Part shown: one piece after another, positions 34,375-42,139 of the stretch | Numbering within the stretch: position 1 is the stretch's first letter | Layout: every line of letters begins with the position of its first letter | Source of the DNA: Flavobacteriales bacterium | GTDB taxonomy: Bacteria > Bacteroidota > Bacteroidia > Flavobacteriales_F > PHOS-HE28 | Assembly: GCA_026129465.1 (NCBI GenBank) | Contig: JAHCIA010000001.1 | Location: forward strand, 1,001,964-1,065,963 | DNA: 64,000 nt | Direction: 5' to 3' | The notes under the pieces: generated by a model | The model's input: only the letters and a program-made list of their open reading frames with translations | What the model was told of the DNA's origin: nothing | Databases searched by the model: none | Translations under genes and position numbers: made by a program

Positions 34375-36636
34375 TCAGGGCAGGTCCCAGCGAAGGCCCA
34401 CGAAGCCGCGCCGTCCCTGCAGGGGCGCGTACATGTAGGCCGTGTCGAAGGTGTGGCCATGCGGATTCGTCACAGGGTCGTCCACGTCGTGGTCGAAGGG
34501 ATCGAAGGGGCGCATCAGCGGATCGCGCGGCACGAAGTCGAGCAGGTTCCGCACACCACCGAAGATCTCCAAACGCTCACCGATGCGATGCCGCACCTGC
34601 ACCGTCAGCAGCGCGTACCACGGCGAATGGCCGGGACGGGGGTCTTGGGGCAGGGTGGGCAGCCGCATGGGCCCGTACCATTGGCCGGTGAGGTCGAGCG
34701 TGATGCGCTTCGGCAGGTCGTGCGAAGCGGTGAAAGTGCCAGACCATGCGGGGGCGAAGAATTGCGTTTCACGCCGGCCTCCCGATACAGTGAAGACCTC
34801 CATCCAGGTGGCACCGGCCAGCAGTCGGAAGTCCTGTCCCAGGCGGGCTTCCAGGTTCAGGCTCGCACCTTGGGAAACGCCATGCCCGTCGAGGTTGGCG
34901 TAGAGGATCAGCTCCGGATCGCTGTCGTAGTCCGGCAGGATGCGGTTGCTGAAGCGCGTGTGGAAGAGCGAACCGTCCAACGCGAAGAAGCGCTTCTCTC
35001 CAGGCCATCGCCGCACCACGTTCAGCGTGGCGTTCCAGCTTCGTTCCGGCCGCAGGTCCTCCATGATGACCACGGTGCGGGAGCCGGTGAGCGCGGCGTG
35101 GTCCTCCGTGAAGAGGTTCACCACGCGATAGCCCGTGCCGAAGTTGGTGCGCACGGCGAAGCGGCCGCTTGGCGCGTACTTCCACGCGAAGCGTGGTGAA
35201 TGCACGAGGCCATGGTCCAGATCGTTGTCCAGGCGATATCCCAGAAGCAGGGTATGCACATCGCTCGCGGCGAATTCATCCTGCAGGAAGATCCCCGGCA
35301 ACGGCTTGCGCTGGGGGCGGTCGCTGGTGAAGGGCTCCACCCCCATGGTGGTGGCGGGTGTGTTGTCGTTGTAGAAGACATGGCGGTAGGCGACACCCGC
35401 CAGCACATCGTGCCGCATGGCATAGCGGTGGCTCCAATACAACTGGCCGAAGAACACCTCCTGCACCGCATCATATGGCATGGTGCCGTACCAGCTGTCC
35501 TGCGCGTGGCGGTTCCACGAGACCTGCGCCATCACGCGCTCGGTCATCGGCAACTGGTACTGGCCGATCAATTCCCAGCGCCGCGTGGCGATGCTTTCGC
35601 CATAGATGCTGTCGCTGCCCCCGAAGGCCCACGTCCAGTCCATCTCGCCGCCCCAACGATCCTCATGCACGTAGCGTGCGGCCAGGCTCGCCACCCGGCG
35701 CGATGGGCGCTTCACCGCCACCTTCTGGAAGAGCGACAGTCGTTTCTGGAGCGTGAGGTCGGTGAAACCGTCGCGGTTGTCATCGCGTGGCGTGTCGTAG
35801 TGGTACAGGCTGATGCCCGTAAGCCCGCGCACCTTGCCCTTTCCGGTGCGCAGGCCGATGTCCGCGCTGTACTCCTCCCAGCTGGTGGCCATCACTTCGG
35901 CACTGGCCAGTGGCGCCAGCACGGGGTCCTTGGTGATGACGTTGATGATGCCGCCCATCGCCTCGCTGCCATAGAGTGCCGAGCCAGGGCCCTTCACCAC
36001 CTCCACACGCTCCACCAGCGCCGTGGGGATCCCGCTCAGTCCGTACACCGTGCTCAGGCCGCTCACGATGGGCATGCCGTCGATCAGCACCATGGTGTAG
36101 GGCCCCTCCATGCCGTTGATGTGGATGTCGCCCGTGTTGCAGACGCTGCAATTGATCTGCGGCCGTACACCGTTGACCATGCCCACGGCATCGAAAAGGG
36201 CCGGGCTGGGTGCGCGCTGGAACAGTTTCGGCGTGATCACCTCCACCGGCACCGGACTGTCCGCGCGAGACACTTCACGCATGGTACCGGTCACCACCAC
36301 TTCCGCGAGATCGCTGGCCTGCGGCTCCATCCGGATGTCGCCCAACCGGGTGTACGCGTCCGTGGCCTGCCGGAACCGGATCTCGCGCGTTCCATAGCCT
36401 ACGAAGCGGATCTCCAGCACCCTGTCGCCCACAGGGACCGCACCCAGCTCGAACGTCCCGTCCAGGGTGGTGACCGTGCCCTGCGCACCACCTGCCAAAC
36501 GCACCTGCGCCATGGGAAGCGGGCCGTCATCGGACAACACCCGGCCGGTGACCACCCCACCCTGCGCTCCGGCCCTGTGGCACAGTATGGTCATGACCAG
36601 CGGGATCGACCATCGGATGTTGGAGCGCAACCACAT
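34375..36636 (-). CDS. TonB-dependent outer-membrane receptor
   Basis: The 753-residue protein has a signal peptide (to about residue 24), a carboxypeptidase-regulatory-like domain (GRVLSDDGPLPMAQVRLAGG, about 27-105), a TonB-box-like segment (AEVVVTGTM), a plug with a CSVC pair (Cys163, Cys166) and GIINVITKDP, and a beta-barrel ending in GFVGLRWDLP. It takes up a siderophore, metal complex or other large ligand. It is divergent from a DtxR-family regulator and shares with it a candidate operator (36661-36674), so iron or manganese uptake is likely. Confidence 0.92.
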   Translation of the reverse strand: MWLRSNIRWSIPLVMTILCHRAGAQGGVVTGRVLSDDGPLPMAQVRLAGGAQGTVTTLDGTFELGAVPVGDRVLEIRFVGYGTREIRFRQATDAYTRLGDIRMEPQASDLAEVVVTGTMREVSRADSPVPVEVITPKLFQRAPSPALFDAVGMVNGVRPQINCSVCNTGDIHINGMEGPYTMVLIDGMPIVSGLSTVYGLSGIPTALVERVEVVKGPGSALYGSEAMGGIINVITKDPVLAPLASAEVMATSWEEYSADIGLRTGKGKVRGLTGISLYHYDTPRDDNRDGFTDLTLQKRLSLFQKVAVKRPSRRVASLAARYVHEDRWGGEMDWTWAFGGSDSIYGESIATRRWELIGQYQLPMTERVMAQVSWNRHAQDSWYGTMPYDAVQEVFFGQLYWSHRYAMRHDVLAGVAYRHVFYNDNTPATTMGVEPFTSDRPQRKPLPGIFLQDEFAASDVHTLLLGYRLDNDLDHGLVHSPRFAWKYAPSGRFAVRTNFGTGYRVVNLFTEDHAALTGSRTVVIMEDLRPERSWNATLNVVRRWPGEKRFFALDGSLFHTRFSNRILPDYDSDPELILYANLDGHGVSQGASLNLEARLGQDFRLLAGATWMEVFTVSGGRRETQFFAPAWSGTFTASHDLPKRITLDLTGQWYGPMRLPTLPQDPRPGHSPWYALLTVQVRHRIGERLEIFGGVRNLLDFVPRDPLMRPFDPFDHDVDDPVTNPHGHTFDTAYMYAPLQGRRGFVGLRWDLP

Positions 36637-36643
36637 TTCGCTG

Positions 36644-36651
36644 CGAAGCTA
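36644..36651 (-). promoter_or_regulatory. -7 box (TAGCTTCG) for the TonB receptor
   Basis: On the minus strand TAGCTTCG lies 7 nt before the receptor ATG. The DtxR-like palindrome is 9 bp upstream of it, where bound repressor would block the promoter. Confidence 0.45.
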
Positions 36652-36660
36652 ATCCAATTT

Positions 36661-36674
36661 TTAGACTTACCTAA
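36661..36674. promoter_or_regulatory. Candidate DtxR/MntR operator
   Basis: TTAGACTTACCTAA has inverted TTAG/CTAA ends and an imperfect dyad that extends into flanking A/T (36657-36678). It resembles half of the TTAGGnnAnCCTAA-type boxes of the DtxR family. It sits between the divergent receptor and regulator promoters, 9-10 bp from each -7 box. Assignment is inference. Confidence 0.5.
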
Positions 36675-36683
36675 TTATTTCTT

Positions 36684-36691
36684 TATCTTTG
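36684..36691 (+). promoter_or_regulatory. -7 box (TATCTTTG) for the DtxR-family gene
   Basis: TATCTTTG is an exact TAnnTTTG match 13 nt before the ATG at 36705. Confidence 0.55.
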
Positions 36692-36704
36692 CCGCATCCT
36701 TTCC

Positions 36705-37376
36705 ATGGGCACCATGTACTCCAGCGCGGAGGAGAACCACATCAAGGCGATCTACGCGATCACCGAACGCACCGGCGAGGGCGCGAGCACCAACGCCGTG
36801 GCGCAGCGGCTGGACACGAAGGCCAGTTCCGTCACCGACATGTTGAAGAAGCTCAGCGAAAAGGGGCTGGTGGACCATGAGCCCTACCATGGCGTGGCAC
36901 TCACCAAGGCGGGGAAACGCGTGGCGTTGGCGATCATCCGCAAGCACCGGTTGTGGGAGACCTTCCTTGTGAAGCATCTCGACTACAAATGGGACGAGGT
37001 GCACGACCTGGCCGAGCAACTCGAACACGTCCATTCGAGGGACCTCATAGACCGGTTGGACAAGTACATGGGCCATCCCAAGTTCGACCCGCACGGCGAT
37101 CCGATCCCCGACAAGCACGGCCGCGTTTCGGGCATCACGGGCGCCCGATCGCTGGACGATGTGCCGGACGGCGCCCGTGTGGATGTGGTGGGCGTGAAGG
37201 ACAGTTCGCCCGAGTTCCTGCAATTGCTCGATGGGCTGGGGCTGGGCCTGGGTGCTCGCCTCAAGGTGGTGCGGCGCTTCGGCTACGACAACTCCATCGA
37301 AGTGGACAGCCGAGGCCGCAACGGGCTGCTGCTGAACGAACGTGTTTGCGGCAATCTCCTTGTCAGGCCAGCCTGA
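36705..37376 (+). CDS. DtxR/MntR-family metal-dependent repressor
   Basis: The 223-residue protein has an N-terminal winged helix (ENHIKAIYAITERTGEGASTN ... SSVTDMLKKLSEKGLVDH), the metal-binding dimerisation domain (RKHRLWETFLVKHLDYKWDEVHDLAEQLEHVHS ... MGHPKFDPHGDPIPDKHG) and a C-terminal FeoA/SH3-like domain (about 155-223). With Fe2+ or Mn2+ it should repress transport genes. ATGs at 36705 and 36714 are both possible. The ZIP gene starts 4 nt after its stop. Confidence 0.93.
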   Translation: MGTMYSSAEENHIKAIYAITERTGEGASTNAVAQRLDTKASSVTDMLKKLSEKGLVDHEPYHGVALTKAGKRVALAIIRKHRLWETFLVKHLDYKWDEVHDLAEQLEHVHSRDLIDRLDKYMGHPKFDPHGDPIPDKHGRVSGITGARSLDDVPDGARVDVVGVKDSSPEFLQLLDGLGLGLGARLKVVRRFGYDNSIEVDSRGRNGLLLNERVCGNLLVRPA

Positions 37377-37379
37377 GCC

Positions 37380-38201
37380 ATGCAGGACCTCCTCACCTTC
37401 TTCGAGCGGATCGACCCCGTGTGGGGCGCGCTCATCGCCACCACGTTCACCTGGCTGGTCACCGCCTCCGGTGCCGCGATCGTGTTCTTCTTCAAGCAAC
37501 TGCACCGGCGCGCGCTCGATGGCATGCTCGGTTTCACCGGCGGGGTGATGGTGGCCGCCAGCTTCTGGAGCCTGCTGGCCCCCAGCATCGCCATGAGCGA
37601 GGGCATGGCCGTGCCCAACTGGTTCCCCGCCGCCGTGGGTTTCGCCCTGGGTGCGATGTTCATTTTCGCCTTGGACAAATGGGTGCCGCACCTGCACATC
37701 AACTTCGACCCCAGGAACACCGAGGGCCCCAGGACGGAGTGGCGGCGCAGCACGCTGCTGATCCTGGCCATCACCCTGCACAATATCCCCGAAGGACTGG
37801 CGGTGGGCGTGCTTTTCGGCGGTGTGGCGGCAGGCATTCCCGAGGCCACCATCGGAGGGGCGGTGGCGCTGGCCATCGGCATCGGACTGCAGAATTTCCC
37901 CGAGGGCATCGCCGTGGCCATGCCGTTGCGGCGTATGGGCCTTGGTCGGCGGCGCAGCTTCTTCTATGGCCAGCTCAGCGCCGTGGTGGAACCCGTGGCC
38001 GGGGTGATCGGTGCGCTGGCCGTGGTGTACATGACACCCATCCTCCCCTACGCCCTGGCCTTCGCCGCCGGCGCCATGATCTATGTGGTGGTGGAGGAGG
38101 TGATCCCCGAGACCCAGCAGAGCGGCCACACCGATGTGCCCATCCTGGGCTTCATCGGTGGCTTCATCGTGATGATGGTGCTGGACGTGGCGCTGGGGTG
38201 A
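37380..38201 (+). CDS. ZIP-family divalent metal transporter
   Basis: The 273-residue protein has eight helices and the ZIP signatures HNIPEG (134-139), QNFPEG (171-176) and EEVIPE near the C-terminus. It moves Zn2+, Fe2+ or Mn2+ into the cytoplasm. A variable loop between helices 3 and 4 carries HLHIN. Placement directly behind the DtxR-family gene argues that its uptake is metal-regulated. Confidence 0.93.
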   Translation: MQDLLTFFERIDPVWGALIATTFTWLVTASGAAIVFFFKQLHRRALDGMLGFTGGVMVAASFWSLLAPSIAMSEGMAVPNWFPAAVGFALGAMFIFALDKWVPHLHINFDPRNTEGPRTEWRRSTLLILAITLHNIPEGLAVGVLFGGVAAGIPEATIGGAVALAIGIGLQNFPEGIAVAMPLRRMGLGRRRSFFYGQLSAVVEPVAGVIGALAVVYMTPILPYALAFAAGAMIYVVVEEVIPETQQSGHTDVPILGFIGGFIVMMVLDVALG

Positions 38202-38218
38202 GGGCGGCACCGGCCCCG

Positions 38219-38226
38219 TAGCTTCG
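38219..38226 (+). promoter_or_regulatory. -7 box (TAGCTTCG) for smpB
   Basis: TAGCTTCG ends 7 nt before the smpB ATG, consistent with the leaderless or short-leader promoters seen across the window. Confidence 0.45.
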
Positions 38227-38233
38227 CGGCCCC

Positions 38234-38686
38234 ATGGCCGAGAGCAAGCCGAAGATCGAAGTGAGGAACCGCCGTGCGGGCTTCGAGTACCACCTGCTCG
38301 ACAGCTTCGAGTGCGGCATCGTGCTGATGGGCACCGAGATCAAGAGCATCCGCGCGGGCGGGGCCAGCATCAGCGAGGCCTACTGTACGTTCATCGGCGA
38401 TGAGTTGTACGTGCGCAACATGCGGATCGACCCCTGGATGCAGACGGTGCACTATACGCACGAGCCCAAACGCGACCGCAAACTGCTGCTGAAGCACCGC
38501 GAACTGGAGAAGCTCAAGCGGAAGCTGAAGGACGCCGGCATCACCATCATACCCACGCGCCTGTTCATCGCGCCGAACAACTTCGCCAAGCTGGAGATCG
38601 CGCTGGCCAAGGGCAAGAAGACCTACGACAAACGCGAGAGCCTCAAGGCCAAGGACGTGCAGCGCGACCTCGACCGCCACGGGTGA
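38234..38686 (+). CDS. smpB: tmRNA-binding protein SmpB
   Basis: The 150-residue protein has the SmpB barrel and tail: RRAGFEYHLLDSFECGIVLMGTEIKSIRAG, ELYVRNMRIDPW, RDRKLLLKHRELEKL and ALAKGKKTYDKRESLK. It delivers tmRNA to stalled ribosomes in trans-translation. No ssrA gene was identified nearby. A strong bidirectional hairpin follows. Confidence 0.97.
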   Translation: MAESKPKIEVRNRRAGFEYHLLDSFECGIVLMGTEIKSIRAGGASISEAYCTFIGDELYVRNMRIDPWMQTVHYTHEPKRDRKLLLKHRELEKLKRKLKDAGITIIPTRLFIAPNNFAKLEIALAKGKKTYDKRESLKAKDVQRDLDRHG

Positions 38687-38704
38687 CAACACGGTCCACG
38701 AAGC

Positions 38705-38732
38705 GGAAAGGCCGCCCACAGGCGGCCTTTCC
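38705..38732. terminator. Bidirectional terminator between smpB and the DUF3078 gene
   Basis: GGAAAGGCCGCC (38705-38716) pairs with GGCGGCCTTTCC (38721-38732) around a CACA loop, 12 perfect pairs. It lies between convergent genes and has A/T-containing stem ends that act as U-tracts on both strands. Confidence 0.85.
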
Positions 38733-38752
38733 ATGTCCGTTACGCCTGGCGA

Positions 38753-39718
38753 TCAGAGCTTGATCGTCAGTCCCAGGCCCAGCGTCTGCTTGAACTGCGT
38801 GGCCGGACCGGCGTAGGGGATGCCTTCGCTGTCGGTCTTCGGCAGGTTGGTGTCGTGGTCGTAGATCAGCAGGGTGTTCAGCGTGGCGGCGAACCAATCG
38901 TTCACCTTGAAGGTCCACAATGTTTCCCAGGTCACGTCGATGTTCTGGGGGTCGCGCAGGTAATTGCTGAAGAAGTCGCCGCGGGTCATGAAGGTGATGT
39001 TCTCCGCGAGTGGCGTCTGGTATTGGAACCGCACATAGCCCCCCATCTCCAGGGCGGTCGTCTCTCCATTCAGTACGCCGTACACCCGCAGATCGGGATC
39101 ATCGGAGCCGCCCCACAGGGTCTCATCGGTGACGATGACGATACGTGCCGTGGCGGGTGACATGTAGATACTGAGCTTGTCGTTGGGCTTGTAGTCCAGA
39201 CCCACGCCGAAGAGCAGATATCCCGGTGATAGCAGGTGCGAGATGCGTGTGCCCTCGGCATTGAAGCCCTCGGTGAACTGGGTGCGGAACTGCGCCAGCC
39301 CGGCGAGATACCAGGCCCCATTCAACTCATAGCCGTACTTGGAATTGAGTTCGATGCGGTCGTCGGTCTTCACCGTGGGCCCATCCTGCTGCTGCTGGCC
39401 ACCGAAAGCCAAGGCCAGGCTGTTGTCCCAGGCGCGCTTGCCCTTCTTCCAGTTGGCCGTGCCGTTGAACTGGGCGATACCGCTGATGGAACTGAATCCA
39501 CCGGCCGCCCAGTTGGTCAGACTCACCTGGGTGAGGTTCAGTTGGAACACCCCTCCGGTCTTCCAGCCTTCAAGCGAATCGGCCGCAGCGCGAGCACGCA
39601 TGGCCTCCTCGGCCTTGGCGCGAGCCGCTGGGTCGATATCGTCCTGGGCAAAGAGCACTGCAGGTGTCGCGATGAGTGCGACAAGCATGGCCGTCATGGG
39701 AAAAATACGATCGCTCAT
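38753..39718 (-). CDS. DUF3078 outer-membrane protein
   Basis: The 321-residue protein has a signal peptide (to AQ near residue 25), and the DUF3078 signature GWKTGGVFQLNLTQVSLTNWAAGG, then barrel strands (WDNSLALAFGGQQQ, YLAGLAQFRTQF, YLLFGVGLDYKPND) ending in QTLGLGLTIKL. Function is unknown; the family is restricted mainly to Bacteroidota. It stands alone between the terminator and the cytochrome gene. Confidence 0.88.
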   Translation of the reverse strand: MSDRIFPMTAMLVALIATPAVLFAQDDIDPAARAKAEEAMRARAAADSLEGWKTGGVFQLNLTQVSLTNWAAGGFSSISGIAQFNGTANWKKGKRAWDNSLALAFGGQQQQDGPTVKTDDRIELNSKYGYELNGAWYLAGLAQFRTQFTEGFNAEGTRISHLLSPGYLLFGVGLDYKPNDKLSIYMSPATARIVIVTDETLWGGSDDPDLRVYGVLNGETTALEMGGYVRFQYQTPLAENITFMTRGDFFSNYLRDPQNIDVTWETLWTFKVNDWFAATLNTLLIYDHDTNLPKTDSEGIPYAGPATQFKQTLGLGLTIKL

Positions 39719-39771
39719 GGTCGGTGGATTGGTGGCTGGAAGTTATTGACAATGCACGGCATCAGATGTTC

Positions 39772-40239
39772 TCAGGGCGTGAATATCTGATCGGGGAAAT
39801 GGACCGATTCCGGCACTTGGATCCTGAGGTAGGGATGGCCCGTGATGGCATGGCAACTGTTGCAGGCATTAACCAGCATGTCGCCCTGGGCGGTCATCTC
39901 CGCCACGCCCTGCTCCTTCAGCAGGCGCTCCAGCTCGGCCACCATGGGAAGGCCGTAGGTACGCATATGCTTGCTCACCTCCACACCCTCGTCCACCACA
40001 TCCGCCTCGGCGATCTCCTCCATGGCCTCCTCCATCTCGTGCAGGTAGAAGGCCGCCAACTCGGCGTTGCCTGCCCGGCCCGCCGCCCACCACTTCTGGT
40101 GGTAGCGCTGCAGGCGACCCATGTGCACGGCCACTTCCATGGGTTGTCCAGTGGCCGGGGCTTCATGCCGGTCGCCCATGTGGAGCATCACGGCCAGTAT
40201 CAGTGCCGCAGCGGACATCAGGAGCGCAAGGGCCTTCAT
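39772..40239 (-). CDS. Mono-heme cytochrome c'-like protein
   Basis: The 155-residue protein has an N-terminal hydrophobic anchor or signal (residues 3-20), helical segments (MGRLQRYHQKWWAAGRAGN, FYLHEMEEAMEEIAEADVV) and one heme-binding CNSCH (126-130) near the C-terminus. A C-terminal CXXCH after a helical bundle is the layout of cytochrome c'. Electron transfer or ligand binding at the periplasmic face is likely. The family assignment is by pattern only. Confidence 0.75.
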   Translation of the reverse strand: MKALALLMSAAALILAVMLHMGDRHEAPATGQPMEVAVHMGRLQRYHQKWWAAGRAGNAELAAFYLHEMEEAMEEIAEADVVDEGVEVSKHMRTYGLPMVAELERLLKEQGVAEMTAQGDMLVNACNSCHAITGHPYLRIQVPESVHFPDQIFTP

Positions 40240-40249
40240 CCAAAATGAA

Positions 40250-40271
40250 GGACCCCGATCTGCCGGGGTCC
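40250..40271 (-). terminator. Terminator after tRNA-Val
   Basis: GGACCCCG (40250-40257) pairs with CGGGGTCC (40264-40271). On the minus strand it is followed by CTTCATTTTGG, a T-rich tail, directly downstream of the tRNA-Val gene and just before the cytochrome start. Confidence 0.7.
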
Positions 40272-40273
40272 GG

Positions 40274-40348
40274 TAGGCACTACTGGATTCGAACCAGTGA
40301 CCCCTACCCTGTCAAGGTAGTGCTCTGAACCAACTGAGCTAAGTGCCC
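40274..40348 (-). tRNA. tRNA-Val (GAC anticodon)
   Basis: On the minus strand the 75-nt sequence folds into a cloverleaf: acceptor GGGCACT/AGTGCCT, D-arm AGCTCAGTTGGTTCAGAGC, anticodon stem CTACC/GGTAG with loop TTGACAG (anticodon GAC), T-arm CTGG-TTCGAAT-CCAG, discriminator A. CCA is not encoded. Confidence 0.93.
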
Positions 40349-40446
40349 GGGTGCCACGCGCTGGCGGCGGGCAAAAGTAACCACCTGCGCGCATCGGCAT
40401 GTCGACAATTCCTGACCCACATCAAGGAAAGGCGCATGGGCCGCGC

Positions 40447-40454
40447 TACTTTTG
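40447..40454 (+). promoter_or_regulatory. -7 box (TACTTTTG) for the fatty-acid hydroxylase
   Basis: TACTTTTG exactly matches TAnnTTTG and lies 27 nt before the ATG at 40482. Confidence 0.5.
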
Positions 40455-40481
40455 CCGCCGGAAACATTTCCGCAAGGCATC

Positions 40482-41132
40482 ATGGCGACCAGGAACATCA
40501 GCGACAGCGGCCGGATCTTCAAAAGCCCTGTGCTGGAGGCGCTCACCAAGACGCACATCGCGTTCCCGCTGACCATCTTCTATGGCACCGGCCTGCTGGC
40601 GCTTTACGCCTCGTTGGTGTGGTTCCACATGGGGGTGGTGGCCTCCGTGGCGCTCTTTCTGGTCGGCGCCTTCTCCTTCACCCTGGTGGAATACGTGGTA
40701 CACCGCTACTTCTACCACATGGGCACGGACAGCCCACGCAAGGCCCGTATCCAGTACATCTTCCACGGGGTGCACCATGACCATCCCCGCGACAAGAAGC
40801 GCCTGGCCCTGCCCCCGCTGATGAGCGCCTTGGTGGCGGCCATGTTCGTGGGCATTTTCCGCCTGGTGATGGGCGAACCCGGCATCGCCTTCGGCGGAGG
40901 CTTCATGGCGGGCTATGCCACCTACCTGCTGGCACACTACGCCATCCATGTCTACAACCCGCCCAAGAACTTCCTGGCCCTCATCTGGAAGCACCACAAC
41001 CTGCACCATTACGTGGGGGATACCGGAGCCTTCGGGGTCAGTTCACCCTTCTGGGACCACGTCTTCGGCACCATGCCCGTGGACCCACGCAAAAAACGGG
41101 TGGCGGTGAAGGGCGGTGCACAGGCCCAATGA
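40482..41132 (+). CDS. Fatty-acid hydroxylase / sterol-desaturase family protein
   Basis: The 216-residue membrane protein has the di-iron histidine clusters HRYFYH, HGVHHDHP and HHNLHH, and four helices. The spacing HxxxH / HxxHH / HxxHH is that of the FA2H-like hydroxylases, which add a 2-hydroxyl to fatty acyl chains. In Flavobacteria such an enzyme could hydroxylate the fatty acids of sphingolipids or sulfonolipids; this is inference. The ATG at 40482 is chosen over an upstream alternative at 40452 because the promoter box would otherwise lie within the coding region. Confidence 0.88.
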   Translation: MATRNISDSGRIFKSPVLEALTKTHIAFPLTIFYGTGLLALYASLVWFHMGVVASVALFLVGAFSFTLVEYVVHRYFYHMGTDSPRKARIQYIFHGVHHDHPRDKKRLALPPLMSALVAAMFVGIFRLVMGEPGIAFGGGFMAGYATYLLAHYAIHVYNPPKNFLALIWKHHNLHHYVGDTGAFGVSSPFWDHVFGTMPVDPRKKRVAVKGGAQAQ

Positions 41133-41228
41133 CGGCGCCCGAACGTGAAGTATTGTTAAGCTTTTGCTACGGAGGCAACCCTTACAGCGGTGCCCCCGTC
41201 TGCCTATCGACGACCAAGACCTCTTACC

Positions 41229-41327
41229 ATGATCTCCTTCCTTCGCCGCACGCCCCCCACGACCCTCGCGGCCGTGATCTACGCCCTCATCGTCGCTTTC
41301 GCCGCAGTGGTGTTCTACGCCTCCTGA
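41229..41327 (+). CDS. Candidate 32-residue single-helix membrane peptide
   Basis: The small frame encodes a basic N-terminus (MISFLRRTPPTT) and one hydrophobic helix (LAAVIYALIVAFAAVVFYAS). The positive-inside pattern and the 97-nt gap upstream with a TAAGCTTTTG sequence make expression plausible. No homologue is recognised. The remainder of 41133-41348 shows no other gene. Confidence 0.4.
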   Translation: MISFLRRTPPTTLAAVIYALIVAFAAVVFYAS

Positions 41328-41348
41328 ATGCGCCGCTGACACCGCGGT

Positions 41349-42110
41349 TCACCAGGCCACCAGAAGGGCTGTGAACGCTTCGCCTTCGTCGGCCATGCCG
41401 GCAGCCATGCTCAGCAGCGTGGCCACCCAATAAGTACCGAAACAGACCCACGAGGTCCTGGTCACACGGCCAAGGCTCGTGCGGTCATGCACCAAAAGGC
41501 TGGTGGTAAGTCCGAGCATGATCAGCAGGCCAAGCGGGATGCCCACATCCATGCCCAGTGCCGCCGACACCTGCCCCCCGATCCTGCCCGTGGCCGCGAA
41601 CACCAAGGCGACCCCAGCGAAGAACATGTAGCGTTTGTGCGCCTGGGGCTTGTTGCGCTGGGCCATGGCCGCTGCGAAGAAGCCCACGAACAGCAATAGC
41701 ATGAACAGGTCCAACCAGAGGATCATGTTCAGGCCCGGCTCCAATTCCTCCACAGGCACGCCCCTTTCCGCCGACAGGGCGACCATGCGCGTGGGGAAGC
41801 GCAGCACCATCAGCACCGTGGAGACCATCACGGCCACGGCCAGGGCGGCACCTGCCAGACCCAACCGCCGGTGCAGGTCGGCCCGCCCGGAGCGGATCAG
41901 CATGGGTTGCACCAGCAGCAATACATACCACAGCAGCAGGATGATGCCATGCACCACGAAAAGGCCGGGCAGTACCGGCATGTCCAATACGGCCGGCTGT
42001 GGGAACAGGGAGCGCAGAAGGAAGGAGGGCATGAAGCCCAGCAGGACGATCAGCAGCAGGATCGCGTGGGCGACCGGGAAAAAAGCGCTGCGTGCAGGGC
42101 GGGTGCTCAT
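41349..42110 (-). CDS. Seven-helix membrane protein, DUF2306-like
   Basis: The 253-residue protein (start 42110) has about seven helices with the motif RADLHRRLGLAGAALAVAVMV in a central loop-helix, and KPQAHKRYMFFAGVALVFAATGRIGG, which recall DUF2306-like or heme-binding membrane proteins. Conserved His in HRRLG and AHKRY could be ligands. Function is unknown. It ends 9 nt before the window's only other large gap at 41328. Confidence 0.65.
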   Translation of the reverse strand: MSTRPARSAFFPVAHAILLLIVLLGFMPSFLLRSLFPQPAVLDMPVLPGLFVVHGIILLLWYVLLLVQPMLIRSGRADLHRRLGLAGAALAVAVMVSTVLMVLRFPTRMVALSAERGVPVEELEPGLNMILWLDLFMLLLFVGFFAAAMAQRNKPQAHKRYMFFAGVALVFAATGRIGGQVSAALGMDVGIPLGLLIMLGLTTSLLVHDRTSLGRVTRTSWVCFGTYWVATLLSMAAGMADEGEAFTALLVAW

Positions 42111-42139
42111 CCTGCCAAAGTAACCCCGAACCGGAATAC

